NCBI RefSeq assembly: GCF_004761865.1 | Contig: NZ_SJDM01000002.1 | Coordinates: 166,522-230,521, forward strand | DNA from: Crenalkalicoccus roseus | GTDB taxonomy: Bacteria; Pseudomonadota; Alphaproteobacteria; Acetobacterales; Acetobacteraceae | Direction of reading: 5' to 3' | Length of the DNA: 64,000 bases | Shown: in pieces, positions 35,588-43,860 of the stretch | Layout: the number at the start of each line of letters is the position of its first letter | Numbering within the stretch: position 1 is the stretch's first letter | Notes under the pieces: generated by a model | What the model saw: the letters and a program-made list of their open reading frames with translations, nothing else | Told to the model about the DNA's origin: nothing | Database searches by the model: none | Made by a program: the position numbers and the translations under genes

Positions 35588-36069
35588 GCACCAGGGACGC
35601 GCCCGAGCGCCAGGCGGCGCGGCTCTCCGGACCCGCGCCGCGGATCCTGGTGATCCAGGCCCCCTATTACGAGCAGGTGGTGGGCGGGATGCTGCGCGGC
35701 GCCGAGCGCGTCCTGGCCGAGGCCGGCGCCGCGCTCGAGGTGGTGAGCGTCGCCGGCGCCTTCGAGCTGCCGGCGGCGCTGCGCATGGCGCTCTCCCACC
35801 CGGGCGCGCGCCATGACGGCTTCCTCCTCCTCGGCTGCGTGGTGAAGGGCGAGACCGACCACTACGACTTCATCTGCGACGCGGTCTGCCACGGCGTCAT
35901 GGCCATCGGCGTGGAGACCGGCGCGGCGGTCGGCTTCGGCCTGCTCACCGTGGACACGCTGCAGCAGGCGATCGCCCGCTCCTCCGACGACCGGCACAAC
36001 AAGGGCGCCGAGGCGGCGCGGGCGCTGCTCGGCCAGGTGGCGCTGCGGCGGCGCTGGGGCCTCGCATGA
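35584..36069 (+). CDS. ribH: 6,7-dimethyl-8-ribityllumazine synthase
   Basis: A 161-residue lumazine synthase that joins the RibB and RibD products. Signatures are QAPYYEQVVGGML, VAGAFELPAAL and the LGCVVKGETDHYDFI loop with the catalytic His region; FGLLTVDTLQQA closes the active site. It assembles into pentamers or capsids in the cytosol. A GTG start gives a 4-nt overlap with ribBX; the stop overlaps nusB by 4 nt. Confidence 0.94.
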   Translation: MSTRDAPERQAARLSGPAPRILVIQAPYYEQVVGGMLRGAERVLAEAGAALEVVSVAGAFELPAALRMALSHPGARHDGFLLLGCVVKGETDHYDFICDAVCHGVMAIGVETGAAVGFGLLTVDTLQQAIARSSDDRHNKGAEAARALLGQVALRRRWGLA

Positions 36070-36605
36070 GCGGCACCGGCAAGGGCAGGCCGGCCGCGCC
36101 GAGGCCGCGCGGCCGGCCCCGCACCGGCGCGCGCGTCGCCGCCGTGCAGGCGCTCTACCAGAGCGAGCAGACCGGCGAGCCGGCGGAGGTGGTGATCGAG
36201 CAGTTCGTCCGCCACCGCATCGGCGCGCTGCCCGGCCCGCGCGGCGACATCCCCGGCTACGAGGAAGGACGGGTGCCGGAGGCCGACGTGCCGCTGTTCG
36301 GCGCCATCGTGCGCCGCGCCGCGCGCGAGGGCGAGACGCTGGACGGGCTGCTCGCCCGCCACCTCGACAAGGACTGGCCGCTGGAGCGGCTCGATCCGGT
36401 GCTGCGCGCCCTGCTGCGCGCCGCCGGGGCCGAGCTGATCGGCGGCAAGGAGCCCCCGGCGCGGGTGGTGATCAACGAGTATCTCGACATCGCCCACGGC
36501 TTCTTCGGCGGGGAGGAGCCGCGCTTCGCCAACGGCGTGCTGGACGCGCTCGCGCGCACCCTGAGGCCCGAGGAGTTCGCCGCGCCGCGCCGCGCCGGGC
36601 GCTGA
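36066..36605 (+). CDS. nusB: transcription antitermination factor NusB
   Basis: A 179-residue all-helical NusB. A basic N-terminal stretch (PRPRGRPRTGARVAAVQALYQ) for boxA RNA binding is followed by helices ending in PPARVVINEYLDIAHGFFGG and ANGVLDAL, the conserved family end. It joins NusE on rrn leader RNA for antitermination. It is somewhat longer than E. coli NusB because of loops near residues 50-70. Coupled to ribH (ATGA) and 4 bp from thiL. Confidence 0.93.
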   Translation: MSGTGKGRPAAPRPRGRPRTGARVAAVQALYQSEQTGEPAEVVIEQFVRHRIGALPGPRGDIPGYEEGRVPEADVPLFGAIVRRAAREGETLDGLLARHLDKDWPLERLDPVLRALLRAAGAELIGGKEPPARVVINEYLDIAHGFFGGEEPRFANGVLDALARTLRPEEFAAPRRAGR

Positions 36606-36609
36606 GCCG

Positions 36610-37617
36610 ATGCCGCCCGGCGCAGCCGCAGGCGAGGAGGAGGCCGGCGCGGGGCTGCCGGGGGAGTTCGCGCTGATCGCACGGCATTTCCGCGCCCTGG
36701 CCGGGCCCGGCGCCCTCGGCCTCGAGGACGATGCGGCGGTGCTCGACCCGCCGCCGGGGCGCCAGCTCGTGATCGCCGCCGATGCCATGGTGGAGGGGGT
36801 GCATTTCCTCCCCGAGGATCCGCCGGAAACCGTCGGCCGCAAGCTGCTGCGGGTGAACCTGTCCGACCTCGCCGCCATGGGCGCGGCGCCGCTCGGCTAC
36901 CTGATGACCGTGGCGCTGCCGAAGCGGGTGGCCGAGGAGTGGATCGCCGCCTTCGCCGCCGGGCTGGCCGAGGATCAGAGGCTCTTCGGCCTCGGCACGC
37001 TCGGGGGCGACACCGTCTCCACCCCGGGGCCGATCGCCCTGTCGCTCACCATCCTCGGCACCGTCGCGCCGGGGGCGGCGCTGCGCCGGCGCGGGGCGCG
37101 GCCGGGCGACGAGCTCTGGGTTTCGGGCAGCATCGGCGACGGGGCGCTCGGCCTCGCCGTGCTGCAGGGGCGGCTGCCGCCGGATCCGGAGGGCTTCCTC
37201 GCCCGCCGCTACCGCCTGCCGGAGCCGCGCCTCGCGCTCGGCGCGGCGCTGGCCGACCTCGCGCGGGCGGCGATGGACGTCTCGGACGGGCTGGTGCAGG
37301 ACCTCGGCCATCTCTGCCGCGCCTCCGGCTGCGGCGCGGTGCTGGAGGCGGCGCGGGTGCCGCTCTCCCCCGCCGCGCGGGCGGCGCTCGCCGCCGATCC
37401 GGCCCTGCTGCCCCTGCTGCTGGCGGGGGGCGACGATTACGAGCTGCTCTTCGCCGCCCCGCCCGGGGAAGCCGCGGCGGTGTCCGCCCGTGCCGCCGCC
37501 GCCGGCGTGCCGGTCACGCGCATCGGGCGGTTCGTCGAGGGCAGGGCGGAGGTCGCCGTGCTGGGCGAGGACGGCGCCCCGCTCGGCCTCGCCAGGGGAG
37601 GATGGAGCCATTTCTGA
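36610..37617 (+). CDS. thiL: thiamine-monophosphate kinase
   Basis: A 335-residue PurM-fold kinase that phosphorylates thiamine monophosphate to TPP. The metal-binding acidic residues are in LEDDAAVLDPP and IAADAMVEGVHF; LLRVNLSDLAAMGA and AMDVSDGLVQDLGHL are conserved helices, and LLAGGDDYELLFA is near the end. It closes the rib-nusB run, a usual neighbour. The next gene begins 49 bp later on the same strand. Confidence 0.93.
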   Translation: MPPGAAAGEEEAGAGLPGEFALIARHFRALAGPGALGLEDDAAVLDPPPGRQLVIAADAMVEGVHFLPEDPPETVGRKLLRVNLSDLAAMGAAPLGYLMTVALPKRVAEEWIAAFAAGLAEDQRLFGLGTLGGDTVSTPGPIALSLTILGTVAPGAALRRRGARPGDELWVSGSIGDGALGLAVLQGRLPPDPEGFLARRYRLPEPRLALGAALADLARAAMDVSDGLVQDLGHLCRASGCGAVLEAARVPLSPAARAALAADPALLPLLLAGGDDYELLFAAPPGEAAAVSARAAAAGVPVTRIGRFVEGRAEVAVLGEDGAPLGLARGGWSHF

Positions 37618-37666
37618 AGCCGCCGCAGCGCCCGCGGAGCGGGCGGGCCGGGACGCCGAGGCCGCG

Positions 37667-38836
37667 ATGCGGCGGCAGGTCTGGCTGCTGTTCTTCTGCC
37701 TGGCGCTGATGCACTCCTCGATCGTCGGGCAGGTGATGATGGGGGCGCTGATCGGCCATTCCCTGGCCGAGGACAAGTCGCTCGCCACCCTGCCGGTCGC
37801 CATCCAGATGGCCGCGACCATGGCGGCCTCGATCCCGGCCGGAATCGTCTTCGCCCGGCTCGGCCGCCGCGCCGGCTTCCTGCTCGGGGCGGCGGCCTCG
37901 CTCCTCGGCTGCGTCGTCTTCGCCCTGGGCGTCTGGAAGGGGGATTTCCTGCTCTACTGCCTCGGCGCCATTCCCGCCGGGCTCGGCTTCGGCATCGCCC
38001 AGCATTACCGCTTCGCCGCCGCCGAGGTGGCCACCCCCGCCTACCGCGCCAGGGCGATCTCGCTGGTGATGGCGGGGGGCGTGGTCTCCGCCGCGCTCGG
38101 GCCGGAGATCGTCAAGCACACCCAGGGGGTGTTCGCGCCCTACCTGTTCCTCGGCACCTACATGGCGCTGGCGCTGCTGCCCGTCCTCTGCATGGTGCTG
38201 CTGACCTTCGTGCGCCTGCCGCCGCCCCCGCCGCGCGACGCCGGCGGCGCCCCGATCCGCGAGATCATCGCCCGCCCCGCCTTCATCGCCGCCGCGGTCA
38301 CCGGCATGGTCGCCTTCGGCACGATGAACCTGGTGATGACCTCGACGCCGGTGGAGATGATGCTCTGCGGCTTCGGGATCGCCGCCTCGGCGACAGTGAT
38401 CCAGGCCCATGCCGTCGCCATGTACGCCCCGGGCTTCGTGACCGGGCGGCTGATCGCGCGCTACGGGGTGCGGCGGGTCATCGTCGCGGGTGCCGTGCTC
38501 TCCGCGCTCTGCGTCGCGGTCGGGCTGCTCGGCCAGGGGTTCTGGCACTTCGCCCTGGCGCTGGCGCTGCTGGGGGTGGGGTGGAACTTCATGTTCGTCG
38601 GCGCGACCGCCCTGCTCGGCACCGCCCATGCGCCGGAGGAGCGGGTGCGCGCCCAGGCGGCGAACGACTTCCTGGTGTTCGGCACCGTCGCCTGCACCGC
38701 CTTCCTCTCCGGCGCCGTCCACGCGCAGGCGGGCTGGGCGGCCCTCAACGTCTCGATCCTGCCCCCGCTCGCGGCCGCGGTGGCGCTGCTCGCCTGGCAG
38801 CGCTGGCGGGCGGCGCCACGGCGCGCCGCGGCCTGA
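37667..38836 (+). CDS. MFS transporter
   Basis: A 389-residue major facilitator superfamily carrier with about twelve membrane spans and a central cytoplasmic loop rich in Pro (LPPPPPRD). FARLGRRAGFLLGA is the first-half GX3(D/R)RXGRR-type motif and TGRLIARYGVRRVIV its second-half counterpart. The ATG at 37667 begins the first span; longer in-frame starts would run into thiL and were not chosen. It may be cotranscribed with thiL, but the cargo is unknown. Confidence 0.82.
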   Translation: MRRQVWLLFFCLALMHSSIVGQVMMGALIGHSLAEDKSLATLPVAIQMAATMAASIPAGIVFARLGRRAGFLLGAAASLLGCVVFALGVWKGDFLLYCLGAIPAGLGFGIAQHYRFAAAEVATPAYRARAISLVMAGGVVSAALGPEIVKHTQGVFAPYLFLGTYMALALLPVLCMVLLTFVRLPPPPPRDAGGAPIREIIARPAFIAAAVTGMVAFGTMNLVMTSTPVEMMLCGFGIAASATVIQAHAVAMYAPGFVTGRLIARYGVRRVIVAGAVLSALCVAVGLLGQGFWHFALALALLGVGWNFMFVGATALLGTAHAPEERVRAQAANDFLVFGTVACTAFLSGAVHAQAGWAALNVSILPPLAAAVALLAWQRWRAAPRRAAA

Positions 38837-38927
38837 TCCGGTCGGCGGCACCGCCGGCCGCGGCCGGGATCCCGCTGCGGCCGGCCGCATAGGGCGGCGG
38901 GATGCGGCCGCCGGCGGGAGGGGCGGC

Positions 38928-39443
38928 TCAGCGGCCGGTGCCGCCCCCCTCGCCGCCCACGGGGGCGGGGCCGAAGCGGCCGATGTTGCCGAACAGCTCC
39001 TGCAGCAGGGTACGGTCGGTGCCGGGCGTCGGCGTCTCGCGCGAGACCATGACGACCGGCCGGGCGTCGGCCTCGGTCAGGACCCGCACCTGGCGGACCA
39101 CGCCGTTCTGGTCGAAATCCACCGCCACCGTGCGCTGGTCCCGCACCTGCAGGCTGCGGCCCGGCCGCTGGCGGGTCTTGCTGCTGATGTAGAACCAGCT
39201 TTCCTCGCCGAAGCTGTTGCGCGTGGTGGGGGAGCCGAGCAGCGCCTGCACGTCCGCCCTGGTGTGCACGCCCGGCGTGATGTCCTGCAGCAGGTCCTGG
39301 GTCACCCGGTGGCCGCGCTGGACCACCGGCGCCTCGAAGAGGCTGCAGCCGGGCAGCAGGAGCAGGGCGGCCAGGGCGAGCGCCGCGCGCCGGGCTGCGT
39401 TGACCGTGGGGCGAGGGCGATCCATGTGGGGGGCGAATGCCAT
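38928..39443 (-). CDS. outer membrane assembly lipoprotein, BamE/OmlA family
   Basis: A 171-residue lipoprotein. A short basic lead and hydrophobic segment end in the lipobox LPGC (Cys near residue 33), so it is lipidated and probably sent to the outer membrane. The BamE/SmpA-OmlA domain shows ITPGVHTRADVQALLGSP and SFGEESWFYIS. It would stabilise the BAM complex. The ATG at 39443 has a GGGA site; the one at 39425 is possible. It is divergent from the bc1 chaperone gene with a 52-bp gap. Confidence 0.85.
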   Translation of the reverse strand: MAFAPHMDRPRPTVNAARRAALALAALLLLPGCSLFEAPVVQRGHRVTQDLLQDITPGVHTRADVQALLGSPTTRNSFGEESWFYISSKTRQRPGRSLQVRDQRTVAVDFDQNGVVRQVRVLTEADARPVVMVSRETPTPGTDRTLLQELFGNIGRFGPAPVGGEGGGTGR

Positions 39444-39495
39444 TTCGTCCCGGCCCGGTCAACGGGCCCGCCAGCGCCTGAAGGACCGCCGACCC

Positions 39496-40062
39496 ATGGG
39501 CCTGTTCGCCCTGTTCCGCCGCAAGCCGCATGAGCGTTCGGGCTTCGCGCTGTACGGGGCGGCCGTGGCGGCCGCGCGCAACCCCCGCTTCTTCGGGCCG
39601 GAGGGCGCCCCAGACACGCTGGACGGGCGGTTCGACCTGGTCGGCCTGCACGTCGCGCTGCTGATCCGCCGGCTGCGCACCGACCCGGACCCGCGCGGCG
39701 CGGCGCTGGCCCAGGCGGTGTTCGACGCCATGTTCTCCGACATGGACCTGAACCTGCGCGAGATGGGGGTGAGCGACCTCGCCGTCGGCAAGCGGGTGCG
39801 GCGGATGTGGGAGGCCTTCCACGGCAGGGCCCGCGCCTATGAGGCGGCGCTCGAGGCCGGCGACCGCGCGGCGCTGGCCGCAGCGCTGACGCGCAACGTG
39901 TGGCGGCGGGAGCCGGGGCCGGAGGGGCCGCCCGCCGCGGCGCTCCGCCTCGCCGACCACGCGATGGGCGTGGCCGCCGCGCTGGCGACGCAGGACCTCG
40001 CGGCTTTCCTGCGCGGGGAGGCGCGCTTCCCCATCCCGCTGGAGGCCTCCCATGCCGGCTGA
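39496..40062 (+). CDS. ubiquinol-cytochrome c chaperone family protein (CBP3/UQCC-like)
   Basis: A 188-residue helical protein opening with FALFRRKPHERSGFALYGAAVAA. The segments DLVGLHVALLIRRL, FDAMFSDMDLNLREMGV and VGKRVRRMWEAFHGRARAY are the conserved core of the CBP3 family, which assists assembly of cytochrome bc1. No signal or membrane segment is seen. The stop overlaps the DUF177 start by 11 bp, a common alphaproteobacterial pairing. Confidence 0.88.
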   Translation: MGLFALFRRKPHERSGFALYGAAVAAARNPRFFGPEGAPDTLDGRFDLVGLHVALLIRRLRTDPDPRGAALAQAVFDAMFSDMDLNLREMGVSDLAVGKRVRRMWEAFHGRARAYEAALEAGDRAALAAALTRNVWRREPGPEGPPAAALRLADHAMGVAAALATQDLAAFLRGEARFPIPLEASHAG

Positions 40063-40576
40063 CCGCCCCGTGCCCGTGATCCGGCCGGAATTCTCCCGCC
40101 CCCTCCGCCTCGCCCTGGTCGGCCCCGAGGGGCGGCGGGAGGTGGTGGAGGCCGGGGCGGCGGAGCGGGAGGCGCTGGCGCGCCGCTTCGGCATTCCCGC
40201 CATCGCCAGCCTGCGGGCCGAGCTGCGCCTGACCGCCGAGGCGGATGGCGCCGTCCTCGCCCGCGGCCGCCTCGCCGCCGAGGTGACCCAGACCTGCGTG
40301 GTGACCCTGGAGCCGGTCGCGCAACGGGTCGAGGAGGAGGTGGCGCTGCGTTTCCTGCCCCCGGGGCGGATCGCCGATGAGGGGCCGGAGGAGATGGACG
40401 AGATCGAGGCTCCCCAGGGCGTGGCGGACCTCGGCGAGGCGATGGCGGAGCAGCTTTCCCTCGCCCTCGATCCCTATCCTCGGGCGCCCGGCGCCACGCT
40501 GCCGGAGGAGGGCGGCGCGGCGCTCCCCCCCTCCGGCCCCTTCGCCGCCCTCGTCCGCCTGCCCCGGAAACGCTGA
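40052..40576 (+). CDS. DUF177/YceD family protein
   Basis: A 174-residue protein with a central VTQTCVVTLEPVAQRVEEEV strand pair and an acidic linker before AEQLSLALDPYPRAPGA. In E. coli YceD is needed for 23S rRNA accumulation, and the gene usually stands before rpmF, as it does here. The ATG overlaps the chaperone gene's end. No enzymatic motif is visible. Confidence 0.87.
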   Translation: MPADRPVPVIRPEFSRPLRLALVGPEGRREVVEAGAAEREALARRFGIPAIASLRAELRLTAEADGAVLARGRLAAEVTQTCVVTLEPVAQRVEEEVALRFLPPGRIADEGPEEMDEIEAPQGVADLGEAMAEQLSLALDPYPRAPGATLPEEGGAALPPSGPFAALVRLPRKR

Positions 40577-40590
40577 GCGGCGCGGCGCGC

Positions 40591-40619
40591 TTGCATGGGC
40601 GGGGGGGCGGTGCTAAGCC
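40591..40619 (+). promoter_or_regulatory. Possible sigma-70 promoter for rpmF
   Basis: TTGCAT at 40591-40596 and TAAGCC at 40614-40619 are 17 bp apart and lie 52 bp before the rpmF start. The -10 word is weak, so this is tentative. Confidence 0.35.
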
Positions 40620-40670
40620 CGCGCGCTCCCGCCGAAAGCACTGCGTTTACATCGAGAAAGGCTCGGCACC

Positions 40671-40874
40671 ATGGCCGTTCCGAAGAAGAAGGTTTCGCCC
40701 TCCCGCCGCGGCATGCGGCGGAGCCATGAGGCGCTGTCGCGCGAGGCCTATGCCGAATGCCCCAATTGCGGCGAGCTGAAGCGGCCGCATCACGTCTGCG
40801 CCTCCTGCGGCCATTACGACGGGCGCGAGGTGGTTCCGGCCGGCGACGCCCTGAAGGCGGCCGTCCGCACCTGA
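40671..40874 (+). CDS. rpmF: 50S ribosomal protein L32
   Basis: A 67-residue L32p. It opens with [19 protein letters not shown] and has a four-Cys zinc ribbon (CPNCGELK and CASCGHYDG). It is a large-subunit protein of the peptidyl-transferase region surroundings. The rpmF-plsX-fabH order links ribosome and lipid synthesis in many bacteria. Confidence 0.96.
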   Translation: MAVPKKKVSPSRRGMRRSHEALSREAYAECPNCGELKRPHHVCASCGHYDGREVVPAGDALKAAVRT

Positions 40875-40993
40875 GAGCCCCCTTGGCTCGCCCGCGCGAA
40901 CGCGCCGCCATGGCACGGACATGGCCCTTCCCGGGCGCGGCGCGGCCGCGCGGCGGGGAGGATTGCTCCGCGCGCCACGGGGAGCCCGCCTAG

Positions 40994-42040
40994 ATGTCGC
41001 AGACCTACTCCCTGGCCATAGACGCCATGGGGGGCGACAACGCGCCCGACATCGTCCTGGACGGGCTCGAACTCGCGGCCGAGCGCCATCCGCAGGCGCG
41101 CTTCCTGCTGGTGGGGGATGAGGGGCGGGTCGGGGCCCTGCTGGCCCGCCGCCGCCGCGCGGCCGGCGCGTGCAGCCTGCGCCACGCGCCCGATGTCGTC
41201 TCCGCCGACATGAAGCCCACCGCCGCGCTGCGGCAGGGCCGCCACAGCTCCATGCGCGTCGCGATAGACGCGGTGGCGGCGGGGGAGGCGGCGGGCGTCG
41301 TCTCCGCCGGCAACACCGGGGCGCTGATGGCGCTCGCCAAGATCGTGATCAAGACGCTGCCGGAGATCGACCGCCCGGCGCTCGCCGCCATCGGTCCCTC
41401 GGCGCGCGGCGACGTGGTGATGCTCGACCTCGGCGCCAACGTCCAGTGCGACGCGCGCAACCTGGTGGAGTTCGCGGTGATGGGCGACGCCTTCGCCCGC
41501 GCCGTGCTCGGCCTGCCCGCGCCCTCCATCGGCCTGCTCAACGTCGGCTCCGAGGAGCTGAAGGGCGACGAGCGCGTGCGCCAGGCCGCGGACGTGCTGC
41601 GCGAGAGCCACATCGCGGCGCAGTTCCAGGGCTTCGTCGAGGGGCACGACATCGCCGCGGGCACGGTGGACGTGATCGTCACCGACGGGTTCACCGGCAA
41701 CGTCGCGCTCAAGACCGGCGAGGGCGCGCTGAAGCTGATGCGCGACCTGCTGCGCCAGGTCTTCACCAGCAGCATCCCGGCGCGGATGGGCTACCTGCTG
41801 GCGCGCCCGGCGCTCGACCGGCTGCGCGAATGGATGGACCCGCGCCGCTACAACGGCGCGATCCTGCTCGGCCTGCGCGGCGTCGTGGTGAAGAGCCACG
41901 GCGGCACCGACGCGCTGGGCTTCGCCCATGCGGTGGACGTCGCCATGGACATGGTGACGCACCGTTTCAACGACCGGATCCGGGAGGGCCTCGCCCGGCT
42001 CTCCTCCCCGGCGGCGGGTCTCGAACCCGCCTCCCGCTGA
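40994..42040 (+). CDS. plsX: phosphate acyltransferase PlsX
   Basis: A 348-residue peripheral membrane enzyme that makes acyl-phosphate from acyl-ACP for phosphatidic acid synthesis. Marks are IDAMGGDNAPDIVLDG at the N-terminus, AGEAAGVVSAGNTGALMA, and VTDGFTGNVALKTGEGA. Length is normal for the family. The ATG at 40994 is 119 bp after rpmF; fabH follows 15 bp after the stop. Confidence 0.95.
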   Translation: MSQTYSLAIDAMGGDNAPDIVLDGLELAAERHPQARFLLVGDEGRVGALLARRRRAAGACSLRHAPDVVSADMKPTAALRQGRHSSMRVAIDAVAAGEAAGVVSAGNTGALMALAKIVIKTLPEIDRPALAAIGPSARGDVVMLDLGANVQCDARNLVEFAVMGDAFARAVLGLPAPSIGLLNVGSEELKGDERVRQAADVLRESHIAAQFQGFVEGHDIAAGTVDVIVTDGFTGNVALKTGEGALKLMRDLLRQVFTSSIPARMGYLLARPALDRLREWMDPRRYNGAILLGLRGVVVKSHGGTDALGFAHAVDVAMDMVTHRFNDRIREGLARLSSPAAGLEPASR

Positions 42041-42055
42041 AGGCAGCGAAGAACG

Positions 42056-43036
42056 ATGACCATGCGCGCGCTGATCGCCGGCTGCGGCGGCTACCTGCCC
42101 GAGCGGGCGGTCTCGAACGAGGAGCTGGCGCGCGAGCACGGGCTCGACACCACCGACGCCTGGATCGTGGAGCGCACCGGCATCCGCCGCCGCCACATCG
42201 CCGCGCCGGGCGAGACCGCCTCCTCCATGGCCGCCGCCGCGGCGCGCCGGGCGCTGGAGCGGGCGCGCCTGCCGGCGGAGGCGGTGGATTGCGTCATCGT
42301 CGCCACCGCTACCCCGGACTCCGCCTTCCCCGCGACGGCGGTGCGGGTGCAGCAGCATCTCGGCATCACCCGCGGCTTCGGCTTCGACGTCTCAGCCGCC
42401 TGCACCGGCTTCGTCTACGCGCTCGGCGTCGCGGACTCGCTGATCCGCACCGGCGCCGCGCGCTGCGCGCTGGTGATCGGCGCGGAGGTGTTCTCCCGCA
42501 TCATGGACTGGACCGACCGCGGCACCTGCGTGCTGTTCGGCGACGGCGCCGGGGCGGTGGTGCTGGTGGCGGGCGAGGGGAAGGGCGACGCCTCCGACCG
42601 CGGCATCCTCTCCACCCACCTGCACTCCGACGGCCGGCACGGCGACATCCTCTACGTGGACGGCGGCGCCGGCTCGAACGGCGCGTGCGGCAAGCTGCGC
42701 ATGGCCGGCAAGGAGGTGTTCCGCCACGCCGTCTCCAAGCTCGCCGCCGTGGTGGACGAGGCGCTGGCCGCCAACGGCCTCGGCCACGAGGACGTGCGCT
42801 GGCTGGTGCCGCACCAGGCCAATCTCCGCATCATCGAGGCGATGGGCAAGAAGCTGCGGCTGCCGCCGGAGCGGGTGGTGGTCACGGTGGACCGGCATGC
42901 CAACACCTCCGCCGCCTCGATCCCGCTGGCGCTGGCCGAGGCCGACGCCTCCGGCCGGCTGGAGCGGGGCGACCTGATCGTGATGGAGGCGATCGGCGGC
43001 GGCCTCACCTGGGGGGCGGCGCTGGCGCGCTACTAG
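42056..43036 (+). CDS. fabH: beta-ketoacyl-ACP synthase III
   Basis: A 326-residue thiolase-fold enzyme that starts fatty-acid synthesis by condensing acetyl-CoA with malonyl-ACP. The Cys-His-Asn triad is visible: Cys in DVSAACTGFVYALG, His in WLVPHQANLRII and Asn in DRHANTSAASIPLAL. The ERTGIRRRHIA segment near residue 40 is conserved. Preceded by plsX and followed after 81 bp by ihfA. Confidence 0.95.
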   Translation: MTMRALIAGCGGYLPERAVSNEELAREHGLDTTDAWIVERTGIRRRHIAAPGETASSMAAAAARRALERARLPAEAVDCVIVATATPDSAFPATAVRVQQHLGITRGFGFDVSAACTGFVYALGVADSLIRTGAARCALVIGAEVFSRIMDWTDRGTCVLFGDGAGAVVLVAGEGKGDASDRGILSTHLHSDGRHGDILYVDGGAGSNGACGKLRMAGKEVFRHAVSKLAAVVDEALAANGLGHEDVRWLVPHQANLRIIEAMGKKLRLPPERVVVTVDRHANTSAASIPLALAEADASGRLERGDLIVMEAIGGGLTWGAALARY

Positions 43037-43053
43037 CCTTCCGCAAGGCGCGG

Positions 43054-43082
43054 TTGACGCCCGCGGCGGATACAGGTTTCCT
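43054..43082 (+). promoter_or_regulatory. Possible promoter for ihfA
   Basis: A good -35 word TTGACG (43054-43059) is followed after 17 bp by TTTCCT (43077-43082), a poor -10. It lies in the 81-bp gap between fabH and ihfA. Confidence 0.4.
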
Positions 43083-43117
43083 AGACCGATGAAGGGCTTG
43101 CGGGAACCGGCTGCGGG

Positions 43118-43432
43118 ATGAACACGCTCACGCGCGCTGATCTGGCGGAAGCCATCTACGCCCAGGTCGGCCTGTCTCGGAACGAATCCGCCGCGCTGCT
43201 CGAGACCGTGCTCGAGCGCATCTCCGCCGCGCTGGAGGCCGGGGAGCCCGTGAAGATCGCCGCCTTCGGCACCTTCCTGGTGCGCCAGAAGGGGCAGCGG
43301 GTGGGGCGCAACCCCAAGACCGGGGTCGAGGTGCCGATCCTGCCGCGCAAGGTGCTCGCCTTCCGCCCCTCGCAGGTGCTGCGTGCCCGCATCAACAACC
43401 AGGTCCCGCCGAAGCGGGATGACGCGGCGTGA
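43118..43432 (+). CDS. ihfA: integration host factor alpha subunit
   Basis: A 104-residue DNA-bending HU/IHF-family protein. [21 protein letters not shown] begins the helical body, and the arm region reads [15 protein letters not shown] with the intercalating Pro. [16 protein letters not shown] is the core beta strand. It works as a heterodimer with IhfB. The stop overlaps the MerR-type gene by 4 nt (GTGA), a common alphaproteobacterial coupling. Confidence 0.94.
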   Translation: MNTLTRADLAEAIYAQVGLSRNESAALLETVLERISAALEAGEPVKIAAFGTFLVRQKGQRVGRNPKTGVEVPILPRKVLAFRPSQVLRARINNQVPPKRDDAA

Positions 43433-43824
43433 GCGGCGACCACGCCCCCGCCCCGCCCCGCCTGCGCAAGGCGCCCACGGCCTTCCGCACCATCAGCGAG
43501 GTCTCGGACGACCTGCAGATCCCGCAGCACGTGCTGCGCTTCTGGGAGACCAAATTCCCCCAGCTCAAGCCGCTGAAGCGCGGCGGCGGGCGGCGCTACT
43601 ACCGCCCGGAGGACATCGCCCTGCTGCGGCGCATCAGCGACCTGCTCTATACCCAGGGCTACACGATCAAGGGCGTGCAGCGCCTGCTGCGGGAAGGGGG
43701 GCTCGCCGAGGCCGCCCCGACGGCGGAGCCGGAGGCGGCGGAGCCGGGCGCCCACGGGCTGCGCGCGGCGCTCGAGGAGCTCGAGGAGATCGCCGAGGAG
43801 CTGCGCGCCCTGGCCCGTGCCTGA
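43429..43824 (+). CDS. MerR-family transcriptional regulator
   Basis: A 131-residue protein with one MerR winged-helix domain (about residues 17-90): [41 protein letters not shown] and [19 protein letters not shown]. The C-terminal part is acidic and helical without metal-binding cysteines. The ihfA-coupled MerR protein is widespread in alphaproteobacteria, and its effector is not established. It starts with GTG. Confidence 0.88.
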   Translation: MSGDHAPAPPRLRKAPTAFRTISEVSDDLQIPQHVLRFWETKFPQLKPLKRGGGRRYYRPEDIALLRRISDLLYTQGYTIKGVQRLLREGGLAEAAPTAEPEAAEPGAHGLRAALEELEEIAEELRALARA

Positions 43825-43860
43825 GGCGCCCGGGCGGGAGGCGCCCCGCCGCATTCCGGA